Origin: Prinia subflava
Lineage: Eukaryota > Chordata > Aves > Passeriformes > Cisticolidae
Reading direction: 5' to 3'
DNA length: 64,000 bases
Assembly (NCBI RefSeq): GCF_021018805.1
Contig: NC_086259.1
Coordinates: forward strand, 7,642,501-7,706,500
The notes under the pieces are model-generated. The model saw nothing but the letters and a program-made list of their open reading frames with translations. It searched no databases and was not told where the DNA came from. Shown one piece after another: positions 12,201 through 24,200 of the stretch. How positions within the stretch are numbered: position 1 is the first letter of the stretch; every line of letters starts with the position of its first letter. Position numbers and translations under genes: made by a program.

Positions 12201-13469
12201 ATGGCTGATCTGGAATGGAGATGGTGAGCAGCACGCAGTGGTTTTGTCAGGTAGGCTGTGTCCTGCACACAAAAGGAGTGCTGGGGGAACTGTGTGTGTT
12301 CCTGCAGAGCAGGGCCATGGAGCTGTGCACTGCTCCTGAGCTGCCTCTGCCAGCTCTACAGATTTGTGCACCCTATCTCCTGAACAAAGGAACTGCTCCT
12401 GTAAGTATTGCTAATTTATCATCATCACAAGATGAATTTCAGGCATATGTTAGATTTTCTATTGAAGAAGAAAATTACTCCTGTTCTTTTACTGAATGAG
12501 TGAGGTCATCAGGAGGCAGCTTTCACCTGCCAGTCTCCTGAATCACAGGGTAGAGCTCGGTTTTTTTTAAACCCACAAACTATTTTTTTTAATAAAATGG
12601 AAATCTTTCCATGCACATTTCGGCATGAAAGCCGTATAACTCCCTATTCTTTCACTGATTGCAGCACTTATCAGAGGGAAACATCTGCTGGAGCACAAAT
12701 ACTGCAGAATAATCTTCTTTGGGTTAACATTCTGCATTACCATTATGAATTTTTTTCTAACCAGATAGCTATAATAATTTTAAATCAATCTAATGTACTA
12801 TGATTAAATACTATGATTAAATGAGGGAGAAATTTGAGGTAAGACCATACAGACCTCAAGGCTTTTGCAGCATCCACTCCCTTTTGTATGTACAGGAGGG
12901 ACTTGTTAGAGATGGCAAGAAATGGAAACTTTCCACAGAATCTTGACATATCAGAAAGATCAGATATCACTTGATGTGCAGTAAATGCAGCTTTTAATTA
13001 CACAGCTCAAGTACTTTGCATTGCATTGTATGCAGGTGAGATATCTAAATGAATTATCATTTTTGGCAGTGTGTATCAGGGTTTTTCACTTCTGGCAGGT
13101 GAGCAGAATCACTTAGAATAAAGAAGGTGTGGCTGGGTCAGTTACAGTAAATCCTCTCCCAAGCAGAGCCATGAGGTCCCTAGGCCACAGGGACATGGCT
13201 GCTGTCACCTTGTGCCAAGCTCCTCTGCACACAAGGACACTGCACTCATTGTGCACTCCCTATTTTATAGGAGCTGTTCACCAGTTTACCTGGCCAAAAT
13301 CACCACTGCTTTGGTGGAAAGCCCAGAGCAGCTTTGCAAAGTCACTTGTGAAGTTCTTTCCCTTCCAGTGAACTGGTGGTTTTTGGTATCTGTGTAAAAT
13401 ACCCTTCCAGTGTAAAAGCACAATTATCCTTCACCCAGTTTCCATCCTTTTTCTCCACTGACACTTACC
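9287..13469. other. Gene-free sequence between two solo LTRs
   Basis: No exon, RNA gene or intact transposon is recognisable over about 4.2 kb. Open frames are short and without known domains, including the 134-codon minus frame at 11352-11756 and the 137-codon plus frame at 11795-12208. AATAAA-like motifs and A/T runs occur at background level. Confidence 0.5.
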
Positions 13470-13475
13470 CTAGCC

Positions 13476-13995
13476 TGTCACGGTGCTGTTTCAAGACCTC
13501 AGCACCTCCACGCACGGCCAGCCCGGGCACTGCGACACGGGACGAGGATCAGTTCGTGGGCCGAGCGACGATCCTGATTCCTGTGGGTTCTTGTTAAGAG
13601 AGATCTTTGGCAGTGGTCTCAAAGTGATGAAGCAGAGGCAGGGTGGGAGGCAGCGAGGTAGCGATGTTTGTTTATTGTGCGGGCAAGCACGATCTCTCCT
13701 GCCTGCGTCTGCTCTCGCAACTGCCCCGAGGGCGGTTCTGCGTACACCTTTACACAGGTGGTGTCAGGGAGGGGTAAAGGCAAAACAACCAATAGAGGGA
13801 GCTCTAGGGACCATTACACAGGTGCAATATTCAATTTTTGCCAACCAGGGGAGAGGGAGAAATACAAAACTCGCGGGCTTCGTGAGTGACAAAAAACTGA
13901 CAGTTACGTAACCTGCCACAGGGGTACACATGGACAGGGCGGGAACAAAGGAACACATAACAAACTTAATAAACCAAATTTCACACACCGCCACA
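13476..13995 (-). mobile_element. Solo retroviral LTR, family B, with 6-bp target duplication
   Basis: The plus-strand sequence runs from TGTCACGGTGCTG to CACACACCGCCACA, giving TG...CA ends. It is flanked by a perfect direct repeat, CTAGCC, at 13470-13475 and 13996-14001. Read on the minus strand it begins TGTGGCGGTGTG, similar to the TGTGGTGGTGCATC start of family A. A minus-strand AATAAA (plus TTTATT at 13671-13676) fits an LTR polyadenylation signal. Many CpGs survive, which suggests a young insertion. No internal viral coding sequence adjoins it, so it is a solo LTR. The open frames across it are incidental. Confidence 0.88.
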
Positions 13996-14001
13996 CTAGC
14001 C

Positions 14002-16920
14002 TTTACTCACTGCCTTCCTCTCTGGCTGTACTATTTCAGTCAATGAAGCTGCTGTGGCTTTCTCCTCTGTGCTCTAATTTGAAAGCCCTAACTGTGTCTT
14101 GATTTATGAAACTGTCGAGCTTTACAGGCACTTTTTATGTCCACACACTTTTCACTTTGTTTTAGTGAACACTTGTTCACCTTGATTTAGTGTGAGGGTT
14201 TTTCTAAAAAAAAAACAAAACAACAACTAATAGATGTGTTCCAGGAGGGAAGGAGCACAAATGCAGTACATTCTGACAACACAGTCTTACACACAAAAAT
14301 GACTGAGGAAACTGAGAGGATTCAGGCAGAGCATTCCCACAAACAAGTGTTTTACACAAGGGAGAAGTGCTGTACTTCCCATGGGACTGGCTTACACGAG
14401 CTTTAAACTGTTTGTGTAGAGACATCACATTGGCATGTTTCCCATCTGAAGCCAAATACAAGAAAATAGAAAGCCACACACACAGTGAAGTAACAAATTT
14501 AAACCAGCCTGCTTTGCCTGTTTCTATAGTAACCAGCTGCAGTTAGTGCTTGGCAGAAATCTTAGACCTAGACTATATGAATTGTTTATGTAATCATATT
14601 TTACATGCAGACAGATCTCTGCCTTGATAAAGTCACTGTATCACAGGAGAGATGTGTGCTTTACTGCCCGCATTAGCAGAACAGATGGAATACATGGCAC
14701 CACCATGAATACAGCAAGAGGCTGAATTTTCACTCTGAATTTTTAGCAGTTCTGGCACATTGTTACTCTACAATGTGTCTGCTCTGGGACACGAAACGGA
14801 GCATTCTGTCCTTAGAGCTGGCAGTCAAGCATATCAGAAAGCACTAAATTCACTTGTAAAACATCAAGGTGTTGTTTCTCTTACAGAGTAAATATTTTCC
14901 AAAATTACCAATATTTTTATACAAATAAAAGAGTCTAGAGAAAATAAAAGTCCTGTTAGAGGGATATCTGCAATCTGGAATGTCCTCAGATGTGTAACAG
15001 TCAGTCAGCTATGCCTGTTTTGTATGGGGAGATAATCTGAAAGTTGAAGGCCCCTGTGGATATTTTGTTTTCCCTTTAAAAATGCTGAATTTCTCGTAAA
15101 AAGGAATATGTTCAAAAGCTCTAGACCTTCCTGCTTAAAGTCTAAGACGCAAAATAGGAAAGTTAGAGCTCTTTCCCTACCCCTGAAACGCAGCATTAAG
15201 AACAGATTTAAAACATTGCATGTTACAAAGCAACAGATAACAAGAGCACAGGATCTCCCCCCCTTACCCCCAGGATGTGATTAATACCCTCCAAAACACT
15301 ATTTCCTTATGGATTTGAAAACACTGAAGCAAGAGGAGTTATGATGTTAGTCTGTGTTCATTCTAAGCCCCTTATTAACTCATTTGAAAATAAGGGCTCC
15401 CAAACGAAAGGCATGAGTAGCACCAAGTAAAAGCATGAACAGCATTCTGCTAAGATATGTCAGTTGTTCTGTGTTCATTTCTTCCTACTTCTGGCTGAAG
15501 CATTTCAGAATTTAGAATACAGAATTATTCATAGCAGGCTAAGCTTTATTTTTAACTCTCCACATAATCTGACATTGCAGTCATGGATTTAGTATAAATT
15601 TAAATCAAACTCTCTTAATGCAACATCAGAAAAGTTCCCTTTAAAACATTTTGTCTTCAAGGAAGTTCACCCTGCTATTTTATTTCTCTGCACATTTGGT
15701 GACATAACTGGTGTTCTAAGGCTTTTATTCCACTGTTCTTTGTTTCATACTTCCAGGTTAGAAACTTATTATTAATGATCTTTTCTTCTTTACATCACTG
15801 AATGAGTTTTCCCCCATTATTTGTAGAAATAAAACAATCCTTCATTCTGTACTTGAGGTGTAGCTTCTAAAACATTTTACTGTTGCTGTCCAAGAGCTAT
15901 GTTCTTAAATAATTCAGGTAGTTAATTCTATTGCAACCACATCTTCAAAAAGTAACGTGATAAGGCCAGACTGCTGCTTCTGATAATGACCAATAGCCAG
16001 CAGAGAGGAAAACAGAATCAGCAATTTTATACAAACTTTTGTAGGAACAACATTATTGCAGTAGCAGAGGTAAAGCAGTGTGTTCTGTGAGATACAGTTC
16101 AAATGAGAATGGCTCCCCAGCCCATAATGGAATTATATTCTAAGAAGTGCCCAAAGATCACATGAAACACAATTCCAGGTGGATCCTGAAACTGCTTCCC
16201 ACATTAGCTAGTCCTGGAATTAGGCTGGGAATAGAAATGGTGGATTTCACCATAACAAAGGGGTCTTAAACACATTAATTGGTCTCATCAAGGTTCCTAT
16301 CACAGCTTTTTATGTGCTACAACATACATTTATCAGAGTGAGGATTTCCTTTGCTATAATTTCCCCATAACACTAGAGAAGTCTCAGACAAGTTTTCCCG
16401 CTAATATAGCAATAGAGTAAAAGAAAATTCTAAAGCAGCACTATCAAAATAATTATTGGTTTGTTGAAATTACTCTCAGTCAGGGAAGGAACATAAACAG
16501 AGATGATTTTTAAATTGAAAGCTGCAGAGTAACATTCTCAAAGAGTAGGAATGATCAAAGTTACCTTACATTGAAATGATGAAATTGATTTTTCAATTAG
16601 GAGTAAAAATACAAGTACCTCATATACCTAATGGAAAAAACAAAATCAATGTGCATCTGTGGGGGGGTTTCAGCAATTTCTTTATTGATTTGAAAGAAAT
16701 TGCAATTTTATAAGTCCAAGAGATTAATTTATTATATCACTTTACTATTCAGCAAAGAGCAAGAGTTAGCCTGGTATACATGGCCAAAAAGGCAGAATAA
16801 AACTTACCATAATGAAATGTCCATGCAAAAAATGGATACATTGAAATAACTTAAATCTGGCTAATTCAGCTGCTCTCTCTGAATTTAATTATTCTAATTA
16901 AAATCATCGAGCATCTATCT
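14002..16920. other. Gene-free AT-rich sequence
   Basis: About 2.9 kb of AT-rich intergenic sequence with no long open frame, RNA gene or transposon that I can recognise. Confidence 0.55.
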
Positions 16921-17547
16921 GCTGTGAGACAATTACAGGCTTATAATTGTTACAATTTCATGTCCAAAAGAAAATGCAAAACGTCACAACTGAAAAGCAA
17001 TCTATTACTATATGAAACCATGCCAAAAAGAAAGATATGCTCCTCTATGAAACCTCCCCCACGAATGGAAATGGAGCACAAGACAGACATATCTGAACAG
17101 GGAATACTCCGGGCAGTCGTGGTTTACAGTTTGTTTCCACTAAATGAGGGAACAGAAGGGAATCACTTCAAAGACCAGAAAAGTGGTGAGATGCAAGACA
17201 AAGGCTTTCACACCTCCTATCATCCCATCTTAAGGCCAAAAGGTTTCTGCTGTTTCGCCCTATATATCAAACAAGTCAAAAAAGGAAGAGATTCTTCTGT
17301 ACCTAAAAAGACAGATGTAATCAGGAGTCCTGTCTGCACTCAAAACAGAACACCCAGAAGCAGGGGAAGGACAGCACGCTCTCCCAGGCTGCTTTGTAAT
17401 TCAAGATCTAATGCTGTAAAACCTTATTCTTTCTCTGCTTGTCTTACATCTTGCCTTCTGTGTCACCATCAGCATAAGGCAGACTTTGGGAACTCAAAGA
17501 AGAAAGGGGTAGCACAGTACAAAAGCTGTAGGTGTGAGGGGCCCAAA

Positions 17548-17690
17548 AGCCAGGCTGGAAAGAAATCCCCACAGAGCAGGTGTTTGTTTATTGCAGCGCC
17601 AGAGCTGAGGGGGATTTCTCCTCCTAACTCCCCCACCTTTGTCAGGTGCTGTGGTTTATTTATACAGTGAGGGTTGCTGAGGGTATGGAG
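17548..17690 (-). mobile_element. LTR-like fragment, family C copy 1
   Basis: This stretch closely matches 39580-39730 in the same orientation. Both share CAGGCTGGAAA, TTTGTTTATTGCAG, GAGCTGAGGGGGATTTCTCC and CTCCCCCACCTTTGTCA. On the minus strand it carries TATAAATAAA (plus 17655-17665) followed about 70 bp on by AATAAA (plus TTTATT at 17587-17592). That is a promoter and polyadenylation arrangement like an LTR. No terminal inverted ends or target duplication were found, so it may be a truncated LTR. It lies about 520 bp beyond the SHCBP1 stop codon on the same strand. Confidence 0.65.
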
Positions 17691-17696
17691 CAGGAA

Positions 17697-17905
17697 CTGA
17701 TGCCCAGGAAGTTCCACCTGAACACGAGCAGGAGCTTTGCAGTGCAGTGACTCAGAACTGAACAGGCTGACATGGAGAGTGTGAGTCTCCCTCACTGGGG
17801 ACATTCCAGAACTGTCTGGACACAATCCTGGGTCACAAGCTGTGGGATGACCCTGCTGGAGCAGGGACGTGGGGCCAGACCCACTCTGGGCCACTCTGAC
17901 CTATT
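17697..17905 (+). mobile_element. CR1 LINE 3'-end fragment
   Basis: The sequence resembles the conserved avian CR1 3' region. Matching stretches are AAGTTCCACCTGAACACGAG, GAACAGGCTG, GGAGTCTCC-like GAGTGTGAGTCTCC, CTGTCTGGACACAATCCTG and GACCCTGCTGGAGCAGGGA. The usual terminal octamer repeat is not recognisable, so the 3' end is decayed or truncated. The match is from memory of the family, not from an alignment. Confidence 0.75.
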
Positions 17906-18207
17906 CTCCCCCGCCTTGGTGATAAAGCTGATTTTAAAAACAGAGACAAGACATTGTCGAGAGCCCAGCCAGGCTAAAAATGAAGTGCAAGAGAAAGAAG
18001 TGCTGCCTGTGCATCTCAAAGGCAGCTCACCCAGCAGATTTAAAAGCATGGGGAAGATGAGACAGAAGAATCAAGTGCGTTTTTAGCCATAGTCCTTTAA
18101 TAGGGATTACACCTGGGTAATAAAAACATAACACCACAGCACAACTCTTGGCACGTGACCTAATCAATAACTGCACAAATCCTACTGCAATGCCAGCAAG
18201 AGTCAGG
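17906..18207 (-). other. SHCBP1: Putative SHCBP1 3' UTR
   Basis: This stretch follows the SHCBP1 stop codon on the minus strand. A variant polyadenylation signal ATTAAA (plus TTTAAT, 18096-18101) lies about 107 nt past the stop. Canonical AATAAA motifs occur only further on, in the LTR-like fragment near 17590. Which site is used cannot be told from sequence alone. Confidence 0.4.
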
Positions 18208-21200
18208 TCAGAAAAAAAAGATACCAAAACTTCCTTTCCCATTCCATTTGAACTGATTGCCCTCAACAGAGACAAACATTTCCTGTGACATTAAGTTGTC
18301 ATCAGCTTCTGTAAATCCCAGTTCACTCAGTCTTTTCTTGTGTGTCTGCCTCTTCTTTGCAGAAGTAGCCCCGAGTACATTTGCAATTTCAGAGTTGTTT
18401 TCAGTTTGTTCATAAGAAGTCTCAGCTTGCTTATAAAGCTCCAACTCATCAGTTACACATCCAGGTTGCTCTTGCCTGGAGCCCTCTGCACAGGCTGTCT
18501 CATCATCTGCCTGGGTAGGTTGTGTGTTCCCTAAGGCAGGAAAGAGAATGCCACCAACAGTCATGGCAAAGCAGCCACATCACTGAAAAATCCTGGAATT
18601 CATTTTATTTAATCTTAACACTGTCAACCCATCCCACTCTTTGGTTAAGTACTTCATGACAGCCACAAATTCCAAATAGAAGTTATGAAGTATGCAACCC
18701 AAAAACCTGGGTATACTAGACTTAGTAGTTTTAGTTTTTTCTAGGAAAAGAAAAGTACCTTTTGTTTCCTGTGCTGAAGCATCCTTCATTTCAGAGGGTA
18801 TCGCTGGTCTAACCAGGACCACACCATAGCCTTCATTATTGTGGATAATATTATTAATCATGGTTATCTTGGGAACCTCATAATCCTCATCTAAGAAGTT
18901 CTAGAGAACAAAAGAGAAATCTAACATGTCATGTCCAGCTAAAGGGACACAAAAATCTTCTCGTTTTAGGTAGAATCAGTTCTCTATGTTAGCCTAGAGC
19001 AGGATTATTTGTCTAGACAGGAGACATGTGAAAGGCATTTTCTCCTTCTGGCAGATAAGAAATGAAACCAGGTGACTGCTGCAGTGGATAAAATGAAAAT
19101 ATCACACTGCAAAGCTGCTGCAAGGCTGTCTGTCTGTAGGAGGGGTTTGTCTTTGCAGAACTGGCTCATCCAGCAAGGATGAAGGCAAGCCCAAGGCAAG
19201 CATCAGGTGTGACACATAAAAGAGTTGCAGCACAGCCCAGCAGGGTTTGGAGCCATTGGCACTGCCTGTAGCACTGGTTGGCTTTGGGCAAACCAGTGCC
19301 TTGGGACTGGGACTGACCTTGACCAGTATTCCCTCCTTGCAGTGGTGGATCCCGTTCTGCAGCAGGGTGCACGCGCTTCCTGGATAGATTTCCACACCAG
19401 CACCCTACAAGATACAGATGGGAGCAGTTCACAAGGAGTTTAGGCACCTTTTTACTCTACAAGACACAGTTGGGAGCAGTTCACAAGGAGTTTAGGCACC
19501 TTTTTACTCTACAAGATACAGCTGGGAGCAGTTCACAAGGAGTTGAGGCACATTTACCACTGAACTTGACACTCCATGGCACATCTTTGTGTTCATCTAC
19601 CAGTTTGCACAATGCAAAACTGTCACCCCTCCACTTTACAGCTTTTGTTACCCAACTCAAGCAGCATTACTCAAGGCTGAGGCCCCACAGCTCGGGTCAC
19701 CAGTCCATGAAAGCCTGCTGAAGAGTAGCTGAACAGCCTTGCCTTACTTGCTTATCCTTCTCAATCCCTCTCAATACCTCAAGCCCCATCACTCTTCAGA
19801 ATATCCAAATCAGAGTCCATTTTTGTATTTACCATTCCTCTGTAAGAATCAAAGGTGACTAAAAAGGGCATTTCACTTGCAGAACAAACAGAAATGAGAA
19901 AACTAGTTATGGGCAGAGAAACCAGAAAATCTCTACTAAAGTACTGCAGGACATGAATCAGCTATGCAGCAATGATTATTTCACTGATGTCTCCTGTTCC
20001 TGCATCACTTTGCTATCCTCACACACAAATCAGCCTGAGCCATTTTACTAGATTTGGTAAGAGCTACAAGACCCCTGGGACCAATCCTGATTCAGTGACA
20101 TGTAGCTGTCCAAAATGAATCTGTAAAGGTTCTCTCCAGAACAGCAGAAGCCACCTTGTGACTGACTGCACTACTTCCAAAGAAGAACTTCTCTTTTAAA
20201 TTAGGAAATAAGTCAAAGTTAAGAATGAGTGTGTACCTTTGCCCCATAGAGATCTGAGTTTCTCATCAGTAGCTCAGCTGATGTCCTCACTGTTATTCCA
20301 GTGGTTTCACACTGTAACACACAATTCTCCAGTGTGGTTTTCCCATGATGGACATCTGCATACACAGAAACAATTATTGCTGCATGAACCAGTTCTGCAA
20401 AGACAAACCCCTCCGACAGACAGGCAGCCTTGCAGCAGCTTTGCAGTGTGATATTTTCAGTTTATTCACTTAAGGCTCAAGTCACTGATTTGCTCATGTG
20501 TGGTTTGAGCTCACACTATTTTTCTGCTCTAAGCAGGGATGCTGCTGCAAGGGAGCACTGCTTGGAGATTGTCTTAGAGGTTCTTTGACTTCTTTTTTGT
20601 GACGGCAATAACTCTTTTCATTACATTCCTAAGAGCCTTTTGGATTCAAAGATATTAAATACATGCATACAAGTGTTAATAAACATTTTTACATGTCTAA
20701 AACCCAAATGTCTGTTGAAGAAAAATATGAGTTGGCATCTTCTGCAAAGACAAGGCCACAGCCAATAAACTCCTCAGATACAATTTAGACTTAGTTGAGT
20801 GTCAATTTGAAGATGCTGGAAACAAAGTTCTACAGCACTACTACAGCACATGCTGTTCCTCAGTGTGGCACTGGCTGGGGTCAGGGACAGCTGAACGTTG
20901 CCATGAGGGCTCTTCTGTGGAAAGAAGAATTGTTTCCTTTCCCAGGCAGCCTGACACAGGCTGTGCTGCACTCAGGGTCAGGCTGCCTTAACAGCAGAAC
21001 AATCAGCAAGTTAATTATCTTAACCCAGCAGAAGAATAAAGCATAAGAGCCACAATAGCTTGAAAGTACAAACACAAGTTATTTTGATGTCCACATTGAA
21101 AACAAGTTAAAAAAAACAGGGGGAAGACTCAATATGTATACCTGTAGGGCTTCTCTCTATGATACACTGTTAAACTGCAACAGTGGGTCCCAGCTTTAAT

Positions 21201-24200
21201 TCTAACACTAATAATGAAAGAGCCACAAAAAGGTCAAGATGCTTTTACACTTACTTAGAATCCCCTCCACAGCATCATGCTGCACTAACTTCAAATTGGA
21301 GATCTTTACATTGGCTCCTGTACAGTCAAAGAAGTTGTCTCCTTTGCCTTGTTTTTCTATCACGACATCATCTGGCAGGCCATAGCCTAAGAGCAAAGGT
21401 GAAAGATGAAGTTCAGAGAATACCTGGTGACAACGAGGTGCTCAGTACACAACAGACATTTAAATCAATGACAAGTTTAAAGATTGATGTTTCAGTACCT
21501 TAAACAGGATTTTCAACATGTGGCCAGGCTACACCTCACATCCCCTCTGTGCCAAGGTACAGGCACTCCCAACTAAACTCAAAAGTTATCTTACTTGAAT
21601 GGCACACAACAAAATGCAAAGTTGTCAGAGAAAGGTGAACAAATGGGTAACTGAGCTCACATTTGCCAAGGCCAAAGTTCTCACTCCCAAAGGTTACCAA
21701 CAGAGCAGAGGGGATGCAAGAATTGAGAACACACAGGCATCTCCAGTCTGCTCTCAACAGAAGTTCACTACAGCAGGCAGAGGTTATAAAAAACAGAGGG
21801 AAAAACAGTCACACCACAATATGAGGAAAAAAAGTGCAAAGGGCTTGATACTGTTAGCATGCTTCATTCAGCGTCCCTGTTTACACAGAATTTGGGGGAA
21901 TATTCAGTGTTTCTGTGCTGCACAGGCTTCCAGATGAATTCAGTTTAAAAAGCAGCTTTCACAAGCACATGCCAACACTGATTTACTAAGCCATCTACAG
22001 TTGTCAGCATTTAAGCACTTACAGGAAAATTTACGAGCATGTAAAGCTTTTATTGCTTGTCACTGACAAGAATCATGATAAGGAAAGCAATAATGCAACA
22101 TCCATTAAAGCAGCACGAGTCCTATCATTTTCTGAAAGCACACACAGATAAGAAGTGCCCGAGCAGGATGCCAGCTTTTAACCAAGTACATAAATAAATA
22201 AATACTGCCACATGCAAGTAGAAAGGTTAAAAACAAAGTGAAAATAAAAACCTTTGCACAAGAGTTGGCAGAAAGTTTTAAAGACAGGCAATTTAATGCA
22301 AAGTTAAGCGAGTGATACTTCAACACATGATATTACCTAGAAATCTTTTCCCACTGCTACTGATTTATGGTCACCCCTGCAGAGGTGGCATGGGGCAGTT
22401 CTAGCATGTAAAGAGAGCACCACAGGACAGCAAAAGTTTAACTCCACACAACTACAGAAAGATGTTATTATCCAAAACGAGTTTTAGGAATGACTGTCCT
22501 GCAGAGTGCCTGCAGATTTCCAACTTAGCTTGCTTTATACTTCACCTCTGAGGCAGCAGCTCTAGAATGAAGATTCACCTGCTGCCCAAAGGTGCTCACT
22601 CCCCAGCAGGGCTGTGCCCCTGCCTGACAGGCTCCACAGCAGCCAAAGGCCACTGTCCTCCACTGCCACTGAGCCCAGACACAGGAGGGCTGGTGCTGCA
22701 GGCTCCCAGCCAGCTACAACAACTATGGCACAAACAAGTTCTTAGGTGCCTTTGCAACACCTCTTTGCCAGCCATGGAAGTTATCTTTATCATGACTTCC
22801 TGCAGCTGCTACTGCTTTAACCTTATTTAGTTCCTGTAAGTTTTTATTTATCCCCAATTTACTAATCTTCATCTTTTCAACCTTAGACTGCACAGTGGCT
22901 GTGAAAAAATAGCAGCTCTACTAAGCAAAGTGACATAACTCCCATGAGTCACCCCTCCATCCCAAAAAAGCCACCAAATCAGCCAGCTGCTCAGATTAGT
23001 GCCAGCAAAGTTGGTCTTGATGCTCCTACTTCAAATGTTCCTGGCTGCTCCTTCTGCTATAATAGCTTATCTAACAGGAGTCCTTATAAGAAGATTAAAT
23101 ACCTGACAAGTACTTGTTATTCAGAGCATGGTTTGTACTAAAAATACATATTTATATGCCTTGCTGCTTAAAATAGAGCACCTCATCCTTTAATGTGTGC
23201 TACTGCACTATTTGTATTTCAGTTTCCTCAAAGCTAGAAAAGCAGTAAATAGCAACACACAATTTTAGAACAATGTCATTCTTGAGATAAATAAAGCATT
23301 TTATTGAGGTCCCTTGTCCTGCAGGTGCACTGGTTATCACAATGTGTGTCTGAATAAATCAAACACACACGGGAGATGGGCAAGAAAGAAAATTACTCAT
23401 AAAACAAGAAGGGCGAGAAAAATAAAGTCCAGAACAGCAGGAAATTAAACTCTCAGCCTTCTTCTCATTAAGAAGCTTTGACAAGAGAAAAATGCAACTG
23501 AATGAGTATCTGAACAGCTACAGAAGCCCCAGTGATAAACACACTCTAACACTGCAACAGTGTGTGCCTGCCTAAAGCAAAGGAGAAATCTCCTCTCCAA
23601 ACTGAGAAATCAAGAGTGGTGAGGGAGAGGCAGCAACACATCCTAGGCAAAGCTAAAGTATTTAAAACACAAATATTGTGCAAGAAAAATCCTAAAATCA
23701 CATCTGTCGTGTCTGTTTCTACAGAAAAAATGCATTCATCAGAAGTTCCCTCCTCACCTCACGTGCTTCATACACTGCACAACTTCCAGGCTGGCAACCC
23801 CTGCTCCAAGTGCCATCAGTAAATCCTAACAGCATCTCCTGGCTCCTTCCCCTGCACTCCCTGGGGCTGGACCAGCAGTGGGGCTCAGAGGCTGCCCCTG
23901 AGGCACATTCAGACACACAGAGAAGAACAAGGACATTTCTCAAGTACTCCTAAGTTAGTAGAAGCCTCTCAGAATTACTTCTCTGTTTCCACTATTACAA
24001 CCATCGAGTCCATTAGGTTTCTGTTGAATTCTATTACCTATATTATCACCATTTATGCAGACAAATAGGAGAAAATGATGAATTTGCTATAAATCAGCAA
24101 AATCCTGAGTTTATCTGCACTACAGCTAATGAACCAGCTCACTCCACCCTGCATTAGGCACAGCTCTACAGCAGAAATAGGAATATTTTGAGGAAAAAGC

